Assembly: GCF_009295725.1 (NCBI RefSeq) | Contig: NZ_WHJC01000001.1 | Coordinates: 1 to 64,000 of the forward strand | Direction: 5' to 3' | DNA length: 64,000 nucleotides | Source: Clostridium tarantellae | Lineage (GTDB): Bacteria; Bacillota; Clostridia; Clostridiales; Clostridiaceae | Part shown: positions 28,404 through 38,702 of the stretch, piece by piece | Layout: each line of letters begins with the position of its first letter | Numbering within the stretch: the stretch's first letter is position 1 | Program-made: the position numbers and the translations under genes | Notes under the pieces: generated by a model | What the model was told of the DNA's origin: nothing | What the model saw: the letters and a program-made list of their open reading frames with translations, nothing else | Databases searched by the model: none

Positions 28404-29111
28404 TTATTTAACTCCTTTAATACTTTTTTTATTATTAAACTCAAATTTATATCCAATTCCCCATATAGTTTTTATTTTCCACTCATTCTCTTTACCTAAT
28501 TTTTCTCTTAATCTTTTTATATGAACATCAACAGTTCTAGAATCTCCTAAATAATCATCTCCCCAAACTTCATTTAATAATTTTTCTCTAGTAAATACCT
28601 TATTATTATTTATAGCTATATAATATAATAATTTAAATTCTTTAGGTGCCATTGTTAATTCTTTATTTTTATATATTACTTTATATGATTGTGCATCTAT
28701 TATAAGATCTTCAAAACTTATTCTATTTTTAATATCATTTTCTTTATGTTTATATCTTCTAAGTATAGCTCTAATCCTAGCAAATAATTCCCTACAATCA
28801 AAAGGTTTTACTATATAATCATCTGCTCCCATATCTAGAATTAAAACCTTATCAAAAATAGAATCTTTTGTTGTAACTGCAATTATAGGTACATCACTTT
28901 TATTTCTAATTAATTTTATTATGTTTATTCTATTAATAAAAGAAGAATCTAAATCTATAATTATTAAATCTAATTCTTCTTCTATTACTTTAATATCAAA
29001 ATTATTAATTAAATTAATGTTAAACCTGCTCATTTGTAAGTTATCTTTAAGCTCTTTATACAAATTTTTATTATTATCAATAAGTAAAACTTTTTTTATT
29101 AAATTAGCCAT
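28404..29111 (-). CDS. OmpR-family response regulator, orphan and atypical
   Basis: 235 aa. Receiver domain (1-120) plus winged-helix DNA-binding domain (about 135-230: APKEFKLLYYIAINNNKVFT, VDVHIKRLREKLGKENEWKI, then WGIGYKF). The phosphoacceptor fits D53 (DLIIIDLD), with T80 and K102 in place. The acidic pocket reads D12-N13 instead of two acids, and the loop after D53 lacks the usual LPxxDG. No histidine kinase gene is near. It lies 3 bp before pth, in an operon with it. The start is ATG 29111 (GGATGAG upstream) rather than the ATG 9 bp earlier. The target genes are unknown. Confidence 0.88.
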   Translation of the reverse strand: MANLIKKVLLIDNNKNLYKELKDNLQMSRFNINLINNFDIKVIEEELDLIIIDLDSSFINRINIIKLIRNKSDVPIIAVTTKDSIFDKVLILDMGADDYIVKPFDCRELFARIRAILRRYKHKENDIKNRISFEDLIIDAQSYKVIYKNKELTMAPKEFKLLYYIAINNNKVFTREKLLNEVWGDDYLGDSRTVDVHIKRLREKLGKENEWKIKTIWGIGYKFEFNNKKSIKGVK

Positions 29112-29199
29112 ATAACTCATCCTTTATTAAATTAAGCTTCTCCATAAACTACATACATTTATAAATTATATTATACAATATTTAAAGAATCTTATAACT

Positions 29200-29235
29200 A
29201 TAAAAAAATTAACTAGGATATTATCCTAGTTAATT
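29200..29235 (-). terminator. Terminator after prs
   Basis: A 13-bp perfect stem (AATTAACTAGGAT) with a 3-nt loop, followed by T7 on the minus strand. Confidence 0.88.
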
Positions 29236-29257
29236 CTAATAAATACTAAGTTTTCCA

Positions 29258-30226
29258 CTATTTTAAATCTTGGAATAAAATACTTAGTGGTTCATCATCA
29301 TATATTCTCTCTATAGCTTCTGCTAGTAAAGGTGCCACAGACAATGACTTAAACTTTGAAGAATTAGTTTTATCTTCTGGTAATGCAATAGTATTTAACA
29401 TAACTAATTCCTCTATAGCAGAATCATTTATTCTTTCAAAAGCTGGACCTGATAAAACACCATGAGTACAACAAGCATAAACATTAGTAGCTCCTAATTC
29501 TTTTAATGCATTTGCTGCATTTGCTATAGTTCCAGCTGTATCAATCATATCATCTATAAGAATACATATTTTCCCCTTAACATCTCCTATAATATTCATT
29601 ATTTCAGATACATTTGCTTTTGGTCTTCTTTTATCAATGATTGCTATTGGAGCATGTAATTTATCTGCAAACTTTCTAGCTCTAGTTACTGATCCTAAAT
29701 CTGGTGAAACAACAACAACATCATCTCTATCAATTAATCCTTTTTCTATAAAGTAATCAGCTAATATCGGTGCTCCTAATAAGTGATCTACTGGTATATC
29801 AAAATAACCTTGAATTTGTGCAGCGTGTAAATCCATTGTTAAAACTCTATCTGCTCCTGCTGCTGTTAATATGTTAGCCACTAACTTAGCAGTAATTGGG
29901 TCTCTTGATTTAGCTTTTCTATCTTGTCTAGCATATCCGTAATACGGTATAACTGCATTTATTCTACCAGCAGATGCTCTTTTGAAAGCATCTATCATAA
30001 TAAGTAATTCCATTAAATTATTATTTACCGGACTGCAAGTAGATTGAACTATAAATACATCGCATCCTCTTACTGTTTCTTTTATATCTACTGATATTTC
30101 ACCATCACTAAAAGTAGAAACTTTAGCCTCACCAAGTGATACACCTAATATTTTAGCTATTTCCTTAGCAAGTACTGGATGTGAATTCCCTGTAAATACT
30201 TTAATGTTCTTTGCATGATTTTCCAT
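29258..30226 (-). CDS. prs: Ribose-phosphate pyrophosphokinase (PRPP synthase)
   Basis: 322 aa. Makes PRPP from ribose 5-phosphate and ATP for purine, pyrimidine, His, Trp and NAD synthesis. Seen: [10 protein letters not shown] near 40, [20 protein letters not shown] (ATP/flexible loop), [18 protein letters not shown], and the PRPP loop [13 protein letters not shown]. It follows glmU, as in Bacillus, and PRPP links it to hpt and to the PRPP-sensing PurR nearby. Confidence 0.98.
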   Translation of the reverse strand: MENHAKNIKVFTGNSHPVLAKEIAKILGVSLGEAKVSTFSDGEISVDIKETVRGCDVFIVQSTCSPVNNNLMELLIMIDAFKRASAGRINAVIPYYGYARQDRKAKSRDPITAKLVANILTAAGADRVLTMDLHAAQIQGYFDIPVDHLLGAPILADYFIEKGLIDRDDVVVVSPDLGSVTRARKFADKLHAPIAIIDKRRPKANVSEIMNIIGDVKGKICILIDDMIDTAGTIANAANALKELGATNVYACCTHGVLSGPAFERINDSAIEELVMLNTIALPEDKTNSSKFKSLSVAPLLAEAIERIYDDEPLSILFQDLK

Positions 30227-30284
30227 TGTAATGAAGACCTCCTTAAAATAATTGCTCTTTTTTGCATTTGTTTTATACTAATGC

Positions 30285-31649
30285 TTATTTAAGATTCCTT
30301 TTATTTACCCAACCTTCTATATTTACTTGCTTAGCTCTAGCTACTGCAAGACATCCTTCTGATACTTCTTTTGTTATAGTTGATCCCGCAGCTATGAATG
30401 TGTTATCTTTAACTTCAACTGGCGAAACTAAATTAGTATTACATCCTATAAATGCATTATCACCAATCTTTGTTTTATATTTATTTTTACCATCATAATT
30501 AACTACAACAGTACCACATCCAAAATTACATCCTTCACCAACTTCAGCATCTCCTATATAAGTTAAATGAGATACTTTTGTGTTATTTCCTATTTTTGAT
30601 TTCTTTATTTCAACAAAATCTCCAACTCTAACATGGCTACCTATATTACTTTCAGGTCTAACGTAAGCAAATGGACCTACAGTTGTATCCTCTCCAATAA
30701 TACTTTTTAATATAACGGAACTTTGGATTTCAACTCTATTACCTATTACAGTATCAGAAATTCTTGAATTAGGGTATAATATACAATCTTCTCCAATTTT
30801 AGTGTTACCTTCAATAACATTACCTGGATATATAATTGTATCTTGCCCAATTTCAACATCAATACCTATGTAAGTATTTAATGGATCAATAATTGTTACT
30901 CCATTATCTAAATGTTTTTTATTTATTCTTTGTCTAAGTATACTTTCTACTACTGATAACTCTGCTCTTGAATTTACACCTAAAGTTTCTTCAAAATCAG
31001 TTATCATAGCTCCAACTTTCTTACCTTCTGATTTTAATATTTCTATTACATCAGTTAAATAGTATTCACCTTGAGCATTATTATTAGATAATTTATCTAA
31101 AGCATTTAATAATGACTCTATATCAAAACAATACATGCCTGCATTAATTTCGTTTATAGATAATTCTTCATTATTACAATCTTTATGTTCAACAATCCTA
31201 TCAACACTATCATTTCTTCTTACTATTCTTCCATAACCAGTTGGATTATCTATAATAGATGTTAATAACGTAGCAAAATTATTTTCTGCTTTATGTTTTT
31301 CTATTAATTTTGTTACTGTATCAGCTTTTATAAGCGGTGCGTCACCGGTAAATATAGCTACAACTCCCGTTTTACCTACTAAAAAATCTTTAGCACATTT
31401 TACCGCATGCCCTGTGCCTAATTGTTCAGCTTGCAATGAATAAGAAACACTTCTAGAATTAGTTTTTTCTTTAACTAATTCAGCTCCTTTTCCTACTATT
31501 ACATTTACATCTTCTATATCGGCATTTCTCATAGTATCCACAACATGGTTTACCATTTCTTTTCCACATGCTTTGTGAAGTACTTTTGGAAGATTAGATT
31601 TTATTCTCTTACCTTGTCCCGCTGCTAATATTATAGCACATTTCTTCAT
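30285..31649 (-). CDS. glmU: Bifunctional GlmU (uridyltransferase / acetyltransferase)
   Basis: 454 aa. Makes UDP-GlcNAc for peptidoglycan. The N-terminal Rossmann uridyltransferase domain (1-230) has the nucleotide loop [18 protein letters not shown]; the C-terminal left-handed beta-helix (about 250-450) of hexapeptide repeats carries the acetyltransferase, with [13 protein letters not shown] and [20 protein letters not shown]. The ATG is behind AGAGGTG. Lies between spoVG and prs in the standard Firmicutes order. Confidence 0.98.
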   Translation of the reverse strand: MKKCAIILAAGQGKRIKSNLPKVLHKACGKEMVNHVVDTMRNADIEDVNVIVGKGAELVKEKTNSRSVSYSLQAEQLGTGHAVKCAKDFLVGKTGVVAIFTGDAPLIKADTVTKLIEKHKAENNFATLLTSIIDNPTGYGRIVRRNDSVDRIVEHKDCNNEELSINEINAGMYCFDIESLLNALDKLSNNNAQGEYYLTDVIEILKSEGKKVGAMITDFEETLGVNSRAELSVVESILRQRINKKHLDNGVTIIDPLNTYIGIDVEIGQDTIIYPGNVIEGNTKIGEDCILYPNSRISDTVIGNRVEIQSSVILKSIIGEDTTVGPFAYVRPESNIGSHVRVGDFVEIKKSKIGNNTKVSHLTYIGDAEVGEGCNFGCGTVVVNYDGKNKYKTKIGDNAFIGCNTNLVSPVEVKDNTFIAAGSTITKEVSEGCLAVARAKQVNIEGWVNKRNLK

Positions 31650-31864
31650 AAATACACCTCTTTATGTTAAATATTTAAATAAATAGAGTACTCAATTTGT
31701 CTAAATAAAACAAATTATATGTTTTTAAGTTTAATTATAAAATATTATTGTTTTTTTATAACAATTTTTATTATATTTTATTAATTAAACTATTTCAATA
31801 ACTATGATTTATTTAATTATACGCTTATACACTAAAAAAATTTAATTATAAATTTAAAATTACT

Positions 31865-31898
31865 TCAAAAAAGAATAAAAGGATAATTCCTTTTATTC
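31865..31898 (-). terminator. Terminator after spoVG
   Basis: GAATAAAAGGA/TCCTTTTATTC, 11 bp with a TAAT loop and T6 on the minus strand. The remaining glmU-spoVG gap is plain AT-rich DNA. Confidence 0.88.
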
Positions 31899-31914
31899 CT
31901 TAATTAATAAAATC

Positions 31915-32187
31915 TTATTCAGAAGCTTCCTCTGATCTAACTTTTTCATATTCACCTAATATAGCTTTCTGAACTTTTTCTCTTGTTTCTGTATTAATTG
32001 GATGAGCTATGTCTTTAAATTCTCCATCAGGTGTTTTTCTACTAGGCATAGCAATAAACAATCCATTTTGTCCTTCTATAACTTTTATATCATGAATTAC
32101 AAATTCATTCTCAAAAGTTATAGATACTATTGCTTTCATTTTTCCTTCATTAGATATTTTTCTAATTCTTACATCGGTAATTTGCAT
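31915..32187 (-). CDS. spoVG: SpoVG RNA-binding regulator
   Basis: 90 aa, nearly all the SpoVG domain: [19 protein letters not shown], then [24 protein letters not shown]. It affects cortex formation and septation and binds nucleic acids in several Firmicutes. Its perfect sigma-H promoter (32229-32257) fits its early-sporulation timing. Located between purR and glmU as usual. Confidence 0.98.
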   Translation of the reverse strand: MQITDVRIRKISNEGKMKAIVSITFENEFVIHDIKVIEGQNGLFIAMPSRKTPDGEFKDIAHPINTETREKVQKAILGEYEKVRSEEASE

Positions 32188-32228
32188 TGGATACCCCCCT
32201 AGTTGTAATATAAATAGTATTCAGTTAC

Positions 32229-32257
32229 ATATTCTACAAATATTGTATAATTCCTTT
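32229..32257 (-). promoter_or_regulatory. Sigma-H promoter of spoVG
   Basis: AAAGGAATT (32249-32257), an 11-bp spacer, GTAGAATAT (32229-32237). Every defined position of the Bacillus sigma-H consensus (RnAGGAwWW - RnnGAATww) matches. Confidence 0.82.
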
Positions 32258-32293
32258 CTTAATACTAATTATTAATTCTACTAGGATTTAATT

Positions 32294-33109
32294 TTATTTA
32301 AACAAATCTGAAGGTACTATCTTTACTCCTAAATTTTCATCAATTTCAACTACATCTATTAAAGATACATAATTTCTAGTAACTTTATTAGTTGAAAGTT
32401 TATTATCTATAAGAACCCCTATACCCATTAGTTCTGAATCAAATTCTTTTAACAAATCAACTATTCCTTTAGCAGTTCCGCCACCTCTCATAAAATCATC
32501 TATGAAAATACATTTACTTCCTGTTTTTAAAGATTTTCTTGATAAACACATTTGCTGAATTTTCCCTGAAGTTCCTGAAACATAATTTATAGATACAGTA
32601 GACCCTTCTGTTACTTTACTATCTCTTCTTGCAGTAACCAATGGAACTCCTAAACATTTAGCTACTTCATATGCTAAAGGAACCCCCTTTGTTTCAACTG
32701 TAATAACATAATCTATATCTTTCCCATCGAAGAAAGAAGACAATATAATAGCTGCCTTGCTTATAATAGATGGATCAAACATTATATCTGTAACATACAA
32801 AAAATTTCCTGGAACTAATCTTCTATAATCACTAGCTAATTTACATAAGTTTTCTAAAAATTTTTGTGACTCACCTTTTCCTATCTTAGGTATAAATTTT
32901 ATTCCACCAGCAGCACCTGCAATAGTTTCAACTTTTCCCATAGATAATTTATCTAATATTTCTCTAATTATAACTATATCTTCACTTATAGTTGATTTAG
33001 CTGCATTTAACATTTCCGAAAAATAATTAAGACCTATTATTTTATTAGGATTTTCTATAAGTATTTTTGTTATTATTACTACTCTACTATTTCTATTTAA
33101 CTTTTCCAC
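32294..33109 (-). CDS. purR: Purine operon repressor PurR (PRTase-fold regulator)
   Basis: 271 aa. N-terminal winged-helix (about 1-70: AKSTISEDIVIIREIL) and a C-terminal phosphoribosyltransferase fold that senses PRPP: CIFIDDFMRGGGTAKG is the PRPP motif, and AGAAGGIKFIPK is the family glycine turn. It represses purine genes when PRPP is low. I use GTG 33109 with AAGGTGAT just upstream; a GTG 15 bp earlier lacks a site. No PurR box was identified in the window. Confidence 0.93.
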   Translation of the reverse strand: MEKLNRNSRVVIITKILIENPNKIIGLNYFSEMLNAAKSTISEDIVIIREILDKLSMGKVETIAGAAGGIKFIPKIGKGESQKFLENLCKLASDYRRLVPGNFLYVTDIMFDPSIISKAAIILSSFFDGKDIDYVITVETKGVPLAYEVAKCLGVPLVTARRDSKVTEGSTVSINYVSGTSGKIQQMCLSRKSLKTGSKCIFIDDFMRGGGTAKGIVDLLKEFDSELMGIGVLIDNKLSTNKVTRNYVSLIDVVEIDENLGVKIVPSDLFK

Positions 33110-33433
33110 TTTTATCACCTTCACATTTTAACGAATTATATTATATAATTTTAACCTTTTAGTTCATCAGTTATACAATTTAACCATTTTTAAAAATATA
33201 TATTTTATTTAACGTACTTATTATAACAAAAATTTTAATTATTTTTAAGGTATATTATAAGCACAGCTACGAATTTTTTTTTATTTATTTTAATTATTAA
33301 TTGTATATAGTATTTTAATGTATCAAATAGCTTAATAAAATCATAAAATATTTTTAAAAAGTATTTTTATTGCCTGTTTTTGTGCAAAAGTGTGTATAAT
33401 TATTAATGTATATTTAAAAAAGGAGTTGATATT
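33110..33433. other. Divergent intergenic region purR/murC
   Basis: No gene seen. A possible murC promoter is TTGCCT (33370-33375), a long 19-bp spacer, TATAAT (33395-33400). No operator could be assigned. This is the point where the main coding direction changes from minus to plus. Confidence 0.45.
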
Positions 33434-34813
33434 TTGTCTTTTGATTTATTAAAAGATGTTCATAAAAAAGTCCACTTTATAGGAATTGGTGGAGTAAGTA
33501 TGAGTGGTCTTGCTGCAGTACTTTTAAACGCTGGTTACAAGGTATCTGGATCTGACTCTAAAGAATCAGAAATAACATGCCGTTTAAGAAAAGAAGGAGC
33601 TGAAATATACATAAACCATAATGAATCTAATTTAAAAAATGTGGATTTAGTCGTGTATACAGCTGCTATTGCTCAAAATAATCCTGAAATAATTAAAGCA
33701 AAAATGGATAACATCCAACTTATGGATAGAGCAGAATTTTTAGGACAAATTATGAAAGGTCATAAATTAAATGTTGCAGTGGCAGGAACTCATGGTAAAA
33801 CTACTACTACATCAATGATTTCTCATGTTACATTAGCTGGAAATCTTGACCCAACTATATTAGTTGGTGGAGACTTAGATATAATCAATGGTAATTTTAG
33901 AGTAGGTAATAGTGATTACTTTATTACTGAAGCTTGCGAATACAAACAAAGCTTTTTAAAATTTCACCCATATGTAGGAATAATTTTAAACATAGATGCT
34001 GATCATTTAGATTTTTATAAAGATATTGATCATATAAAAGATACTTTTAAACAATTTGTAAATATAATACCTTCAGATGGTTATATTATAGCAAATGCTG
34101 ACGATGAAAAAGTTCTTGAAGTAATATCAAATTGCAAGTGTAATGCATTAACTTACGGAATAAATAATGGTGCTGTTCAAGCTAAAAATATAGTATTTAA
34201 TGAAAAAGGGTGTGCTACATTTGATGTTTTTAAAGATTCAATTAAACTATTAAATTTAACTCTTAATGTTCCTGGAATGCATAATGTTTCTAATGCATTA
34301 TCAGCAGTATGTTTAGGTATAATTTTTGATATATCACTACAATCAATATATGATGGATTAAATTCATTTAAAGGTGCACATAAAAGATTTGAATATAAAG
34401 GTATAAAAAATGGAGTTACTTTTATAGATGATTATGCACATCATCCTGTAGAAATAAAAGCAACTTTATCCACTGCAAAAAAAATGATTCATAATAAAAT
34501 GTATTGTGTATTTCAACCTCACACATATACTAGAACAAAAACTCTTTTTGAAGATTTTGCTACTTGCTTCAAAGATACTGATGAATTAATCTTAATGGAT
34601 ATATATGCCGCTAGAGAAAAAGATACTGGAGAAATTTCTTCTAAACAATTAGGAGATGCTATTAGAAAAAATGGTGTTAAATGTATAAATGTTAGCTCTC
34701 ATGAAGAAGCTTTAGATTATATATTAAAACATACAAATAAAGGTGACTTACTTTTAACTGTAGGAGCTGGTGATGTAGTTAAAGTAGGAGAGCTATTTTT
34801 AAATGCAAATTAA
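33434..34813 (+). CDS. murC: UDP-N-acetylmuramate-L-alanine ligase
   Basis: 459 aa. Adds L-Ala to UDP-MurNAc in peptidoglycan synthesis. Mur ligase layout: Rossmann domain with [11 protein letters not shown] (17-27), ATP-binding [12 protein letters not shown] (about 116-127), central ligase [10 protein letters not shown], and the C-terminal domain with [10 protein letters not shown] and [11 protein letters not shown]. It starts with TTG 33434, 8 nt after AGGAG. The gene is alone, closed by a terminator at 34833. Confidence 0.97.
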   Translation: MSFDLLKDVHKKVHFIGIGGVSMSGLAAVLLNAGYKVSGSDSKESEITCRLRKEGAEIYINHNESNLKNVDLVVYTAAIAQNNPEIIKAKMDNIQLMDRAEFLGQIMKGHKLNVAVAGTHGKTTTTSMISHVTLAGNLDPTILVGGDLDIINGNFRVGNSDYFITEACEYKQSFLKFHPYVGIILNIDADHLDFYKDIDHIKDTFKQFVNIIPSDGYIIANADDEKVLEVISNCKCNALTYGINNGAVQAKNIVFNEKGCATFDVFKDSIKLLNLTLNVPGMHNVSNALSAVCLGIIFDISLQSIYDGLNSFKGAHKRFEYKGIKNGVTFIDDYAHHPVEIKATLSTAKKMIHNKMYCVFQPHTYTRTKTLFEDFATCFKDTDELILMDIYAAREKDTGEISSKQLGDAIRKNGVKCINVSSHEEALDYILKHTNKGDLLLTVGAGDVVKVGELFLNAN

Positions 34814-34832
34814 ATTAAAACATATTATTTTT

Positions 34833-34864
34833 AAAAGATACGGAAATATACCGTATCTTTTTTG
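34833..34864 (+). terminator. Terminator after murC
   Basis: AAGATACGG/CCGTATCTT, 9 bp, 7-nt loop, then T6, about 20 bp after the stop. Confidence 0.88.
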
Positions 34865-35218
34865 TCGTAATCTGTTTTTTTGTGTATTTTTTTAAAATAA
34901 AAAAATTGATTAAATTCTTTATTAATGTTAATATACTATTACATGATAAATTTCTTATTTGAAAAAGTAATCATTAAATATTAGGTTTTAAGAATTACTT
35001 TAGTACAAGTTATAATATTTAATTAAGCCTCTTTACTATTTTATGTAAATGTTTAAAGCTTATTATTAATAGTTTTTATCTATTAGTTAAACGTTTATTT
35101 ATAATGTAATGAACTATTATTCATTTAAGAAAGTTAATTATGAAATAAAAATTTTAATAATTTTTATATATAAATCAAATATTAAATATATTAATCATTT
35201 AATTTGGAGGTACCTATT
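34865..35218. other. Long AT-rich gap before pnp
   Basis: About 350 bp without a gene. I looked for a purine riboswitch, which often precedes pnp, and saw no sign of its conserved junction. No convincing promoter was resolved. The last bases hold the GGAGG site of pnp. Confidence 0.5.
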
Positions 35219-36037
35219 ATGGATTTATCAAGACAAATACAAACTGCTGCTGACTATATAAAGTCAAAATCAAAATATACACCAACTGTAGGATTAATTT
35301 TGGGATCAGGACTGGGAGCAATAGCTGACCAAATCGAAGAGCCAGAATTTTATCCATATAATGAAATTCCAAATTTCCCTGTTTCTACAGTTGAAGGTCA
35401 TGCAGGTAGATTGGTTATAGGAAAATTCCAAGGTAAAGTAGTTATTGCTATGCAAGGAAGATTCCATTATTACGAAGGATATAACATGCAAGAAGTTACT
35501 TGCCCAGTAAGAGTTATGAAACTTTTAGGTGTTGAAACTATGATTGTTACTAATGCTGCTGGAGCTGTTAATGTTGATTACACACCAGGAGATTTAATGA
35601 TAATATCTGACCATATTAACTTATCTGGAGCAAATCCTCTAGTAGGTAAAAACTTAAATGAATTTGGAACTAGATTCCCTGATATGTCCAATTCATATGA
35701 TAAAAATTTAAGAATAAAAGTTAGAGAAATTGCAGCTAACTTAAACATAGAAGTTAGAGAGGGCGTTTACACTATGTTTAGTGGTCCTACTTATGAAACT
35801 CCTGCTGAAATAAGAATGGCTAGAACATTAGGTAGTGATGCAGTAGGCATGTCTACAGTTCCAGAAGTAATTGTAGCTAACCACAGCGGAATGAAAGTAA
35901 TAGGAGTTTCTTGTATGACAAACATGGCTGCAGGTATATTAGAGCAACCTTTAAATCATGAAGAGGTTATGGAAACTTCAGAAAAAGCTAGAAAGAAATT
36001 CATAACTTTAATGACTAACATAATAAAAGAAATATAA
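35219..36037 (+). CDS. Purine nucleoside phosphorylase
   Basis: 272 aa, trimeric low-mass PNP type. Phosphorolysis of inosine and guanosine (and their deoxy forms) to base plus ribose 1-phosphate. Seen: phosphate loop GLILGSGLGAIAD, FHYYEGY, TNAAGAVN, FSGPTYETPAEIRM and the purine-site MSTVPEVIVANHSGM with GVSCMTNMAAG. The start is ATG 35219, 8 nt from GGAGG; the TTG 15 bp earlier overlaps that site. Paired with the nucleoside transporter 81 bp downstream: import followed by salvage. Confidence 0.95.
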   Translation: MDLSRQIQTAADYIKSKSKYTPTVGLILGSGLGAIADQIEEPEFYPYNEIPNFPVSTVEGHAGRLVIGKFQGKVVIAMQGRFHYYEGYNMQEVTCPVRVMKLLGVETMIVTNAAGAVNVDYTPGDLMIISDHINLSGANPLVGKNLNEFGTRFPDMSNSYDKNLRIKVREIAANLNIEVREGVYTMFSGPTYETPAEIRMARTLGSDAVGMSTVPEVIVANHSGMKVIGVSCMTNMAAGILEQPLNHEEVMETSEKARKKFITLMTNIIKEI

Positions 36038-36118
36038 TATTAAGTTTACATACAACACACACAACACACATACAATACATACAAAACAATAGAATTTAAT
36101 ATATAAAGGAGAATTACG

Positions 36119-37342
36119 GTGAATAGACTAATTGGACTTTTAGGAATTATTGTCATATTAGGAATAGCTTATCTTTTCTCTGAAAATAGAAAAAAGATAA
36201 ATTGGAAATTAGTTATTACTGGACTTATAATGCAAATAGTCTTTGCATTACTTATATTAAAATTTCCACCAGGAAGATGGTTATTCCAAAAACTAAGTGA
36301 AGTTATTACATTATTACTAGATTTCACCAAGGAAGGTTCATCTTTCTTATTTGGTGACTTAATGCACATGGATAAATTCGGTATGATTTTTGCATTGCAA
36401 GTATTACCAACAATTATCTTCTTCTCAGCATTAATGAGTGTTTTATATCATTTAGGTATAATGCAAGCTATTATAAAAGTAATATCTAAATTCATATGTA
36501 AATTACTAGGAACTAGTGGTGCTGAAACATTAAGTGCTGTTGGAAATATATTTTTAGGTCAAACTGAAGCACCATTGCTTATTAAACCATACATAAAAAA
36601 AATGACTAAGTCTGAAATATGTGCCATAATGGTTGGTGGTATGGCTACTGTTGCTGGTGGTGTTATGGCTGGATACGTTGCTATGGGAGTTAATGCAGGA
36701 CATTTACTTTCTGCATCAATCATGGCTGCTCCTGCTGGATTATTACTAGCAAAAATGTTAGTACCTGAAACCGAAGAACCTGCAACTAAAGGCAATACAA
36801 ATGTTGAATTAGAAATAAATAGTTCTAGTGTTATAGAAGCAGCTGCTAACGGTGCTTCTGAAGGATTAGGCTTAGCACTTAACGTTGGTGCAATGCTTCT
36901 TGCATTTGTAGCTTTAATTGCTTTAATCAATGCTATTTTTGGCTTCTTCGGTGGATTAGTTGGATTCCCAGATCTTAGTTTAAATTGGATACTTGGAAGA
37001 CTATTTGCACCAGTTGCATTCTTAATGGGAGTTCCTACAAAAGATATATTTGCAGCTGGAGATATGTTAGGTATCAAATTAGCTCTTAATGAATTTGTAG
37101 CTTATTCTGACTTATCAGCTGCTATTAAAGCAAATTCACTTGATCCAAAAACTGTTGTTATATTAACATATGCTCTTTGTGGTTTTGCTAACTTAAGTTC
37201 AATTGCTATACAAATAGGTGGTATTGGTGGATTAGCACCTGAGAAAAAACCTATAATTGCAAAATTAGGATTTAAGGCTCTATTAGGTGGAACAATGGCA
37301 ACATTTTTAACAGCTACCATAGCAGGAGTGTTATTTAATTAA
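36119..37342 (+). CDS. Concentrative nucleoside transporter (NupC/CNT family)
   Basis: 407 aa, about 8-10 TM helices, cytoplasmic membrane. Imports nucleosides with H+ or Na+. CNT signatures: FGMIFALQVLPTIIFFSALM, GQTEAPLLIKPYIKKMTKSE (nucleoside-site region), then GAANGASEG-like (AAANGASEGLGLALNVGAML) and YALCGFANLSSIAIQIGG. It starts with GTG 36119, 11 nt from AAAGGAG. Likely co-transcribed with the phosphorylase gene. The spacer between them is an unusual G-free A/C-rich tract. Confidence 0.93.
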   Translation: MNRLIGLLGIIVILGIAYLFSENRKKINWKLVITGLIMQIVFALLILKFPPGRWLFQKLSEVITLLLDFTKEGSSFLFGDLMHMDKFGMIFALQVLPTIIFFSALMSVLYHLGIMQAIIKVISKFICKLLGTSGAETLSAVGNIFLGQTEAPLLIKPYIKKMTKSEICAIMVGGMATVAGGVMAGYVAMGVNAGHLLSASIMAAPAGLLLAKMLVPETEEPATKGNTNVELEINSSSVIEAAANGASEGLGLALNVGAMLLAFVALIALINAIFGFFGGLVGFPDLSLNWILGRLFAPVAFLMGVPTKDIFAAGDMLGIKLALNEFVAYSDLSAAIKANSLDPKTVVILTYALCGFANLSSIAIQIGGIGGLAPEKKPIIAKLGFKALLGGTMATFLTATIAGVLFN

Positions 37343-37381
37343 AAGAAAAGAAGAGATTTTAGAAAAATCTCTTCTTTTCTT
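37343..37381. terminator. Bidirectional terminator between nupC-like gene and M24 peptidase gene
   Basis: An 18-bp perfect stem (AAGAAAAGAAGAGATTTT) with an AGA loop between convergent genes; T-rich on the plus-strand side. Confidence 0.85.
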
Positions 37382-37431
37382 ATTTTTAAATATGTATTTT
37401 TTCCTTATTGTTACCTAAATAACTTAATGGT

Positions 37432-38508
37432 TTATTTTATTATATGAAGCTCTTTAGGATATTTATTTAAAACTTCATGTCCATCTTCAGTAACTAATAC
37501 TAAATCCTCTATTCTTACTCCCATATCACCTTGTAAATATATACCTGGTTCTACTGAAAAAATCATTCCTGGTTTAACTTCTTCTTCATTAACTGAACTT
37601 ACATCTCCAAAATCATGTGTTTCTAATCCTATTGAATGACCTGTTCTGTGAGTAAAATATTCACCATATCCATAGCTCTCTATAACACTTCTAGCGGCTC
37701 TATCTATCTCACAAAATTTTACTCCTGGTTTTATTATTTCTATGGCTTTTTTATTAGCTTCTAAAACTATATTAAAAATTTTCTTTTGATGCTCTGTTGG
37801 TTCTCCATAAAAGAAAGTTCTAGTCATATCTGAACAATAATAATCTTTTCTACAACCTGTATCTACTATTATCCCCATTCCTTTTTTAAGCTTATTATTT
37901 CCTGAAACACAATGGGGATCTGCTGCATTAGCACCATAAGCAACTATAGGACTAAAAGAAAATCCCTGTGCACCTTCTTTTTCGTATATTTCTCCAAGTA
38001 TATTAACCACTTCTTTTTCCATATTTTTTTCATTTAAATATTCTACTATTTTACTCATAGCATAATCATTTACTCTAGAAGCTTCTTTCATAAACTCTAT
38101 TTCTTCTTCATCCTTAATCATTCTAATTCTATCTATTATAGGCGATCCATTTACAAAAGATTTAGCAGCTTTTTTCTCCATTAATTTAATTAAAAAATGT
38201 GCTGGCCAGTCTTTATCAATACCTAATATTTCATTACCATTACAAATATTAATTAATATTTCTGTTGGATCTTCAGTATCTTTGTACCAAACTAATTCAG
38301 CACCTATATTATTTTCAACTGGAAATAACTCATTAACTATTAACTTTTTTTCACCTTTTGTATTTATGTATAATGCAACCATTCTTTTCCCTGGATTTAT
38401 CCATTTGCCTGTTAAGTAAAATATAGATGCTGGTGAAGCAACTATCATTTGAGGGATATGTTTTTTTTCCATTTCATTTAAAACTTTTTTTAATCTTGAT
38501 TCTTTCAC
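37432..38508 (-). CDS. M24 family aminopeptidase (Xaa-Pro peptidase type)
   Basis: 358 aa cytoplasmic metallopeptidase. N-terminal creatinase-like domain (1-120) and a pita-bread catalytic domain with all five metal ligands visible: Asp in VDTGCRKDY, Asp in CSDMTRTFFY, His in HRTGHSIGLETHD, Glu in SVEPGIY and Glu in GVRIEDLVLV. Probably removes residues in front of proline; substrate is by family only. I use GTG 38508, 8 nt after GGAG; a TTG 18 bp earlier overlaps that site. Confidence 0.9.
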   Translation of the reverse strand: MKESRLKKVLNEMEKKHIPQMIVASPASIFYLTGKWINPGKRMVALYINTKGEKKLIVNELFPVENNIGAELVWYKDTEDPTEILINICNGNEILGIDKDWPAHFLIKLMEKKAAKSFVNGSPIIDRIRMIKDEEEIEFMKEASRVNDYAMSKIVEYLNEKNMEKEVVNILGEIYEKEGAQGFSFSPIVAYGANAADPHCVSGNNKLKKGMGIIVDTGCRKDYYCSDMTRTFFYGEPTEHQKKIFNIVLEANKKAIEIIKPGVKFCEIDRAARSVIESYGYGEYFTHRTGHSIGLETHDFGDVSSVNEEEVKPGMIFSVEPGIYLQGDMGVRIEDLVLVTEDGHEVLNKYPKELHIIK

Positions 38509-38702
38509 TACAATTACTCCTCTCAATTTTCTTTAATTTAATTATAACTCTATTATGCTATATTTAATACCTTATATAGTTAATTTTACATGTTATGTTA
38601 ATTTATTTATTATTTTATTTATTAAAAATGATATAATATATATATAATTGTAGTAATATACTTGTTATGTAATTACTACTATCAAATTAGGAGGTTTTTA
38701 TA

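Noticed and set aside
34865-35218. Purine riboswitch before the nucleoside phosphorylase gene
   Set aside because: The conserved three-way junction sequences are absent.
36169-37320. Antisense open frames of up to 172 codons opposite the nucleoside transporter
   Set aside because: Shadows of a low-complexity hydrophobic gene; no ribosome site, and the plus strand frame is a clear CNT transporter.
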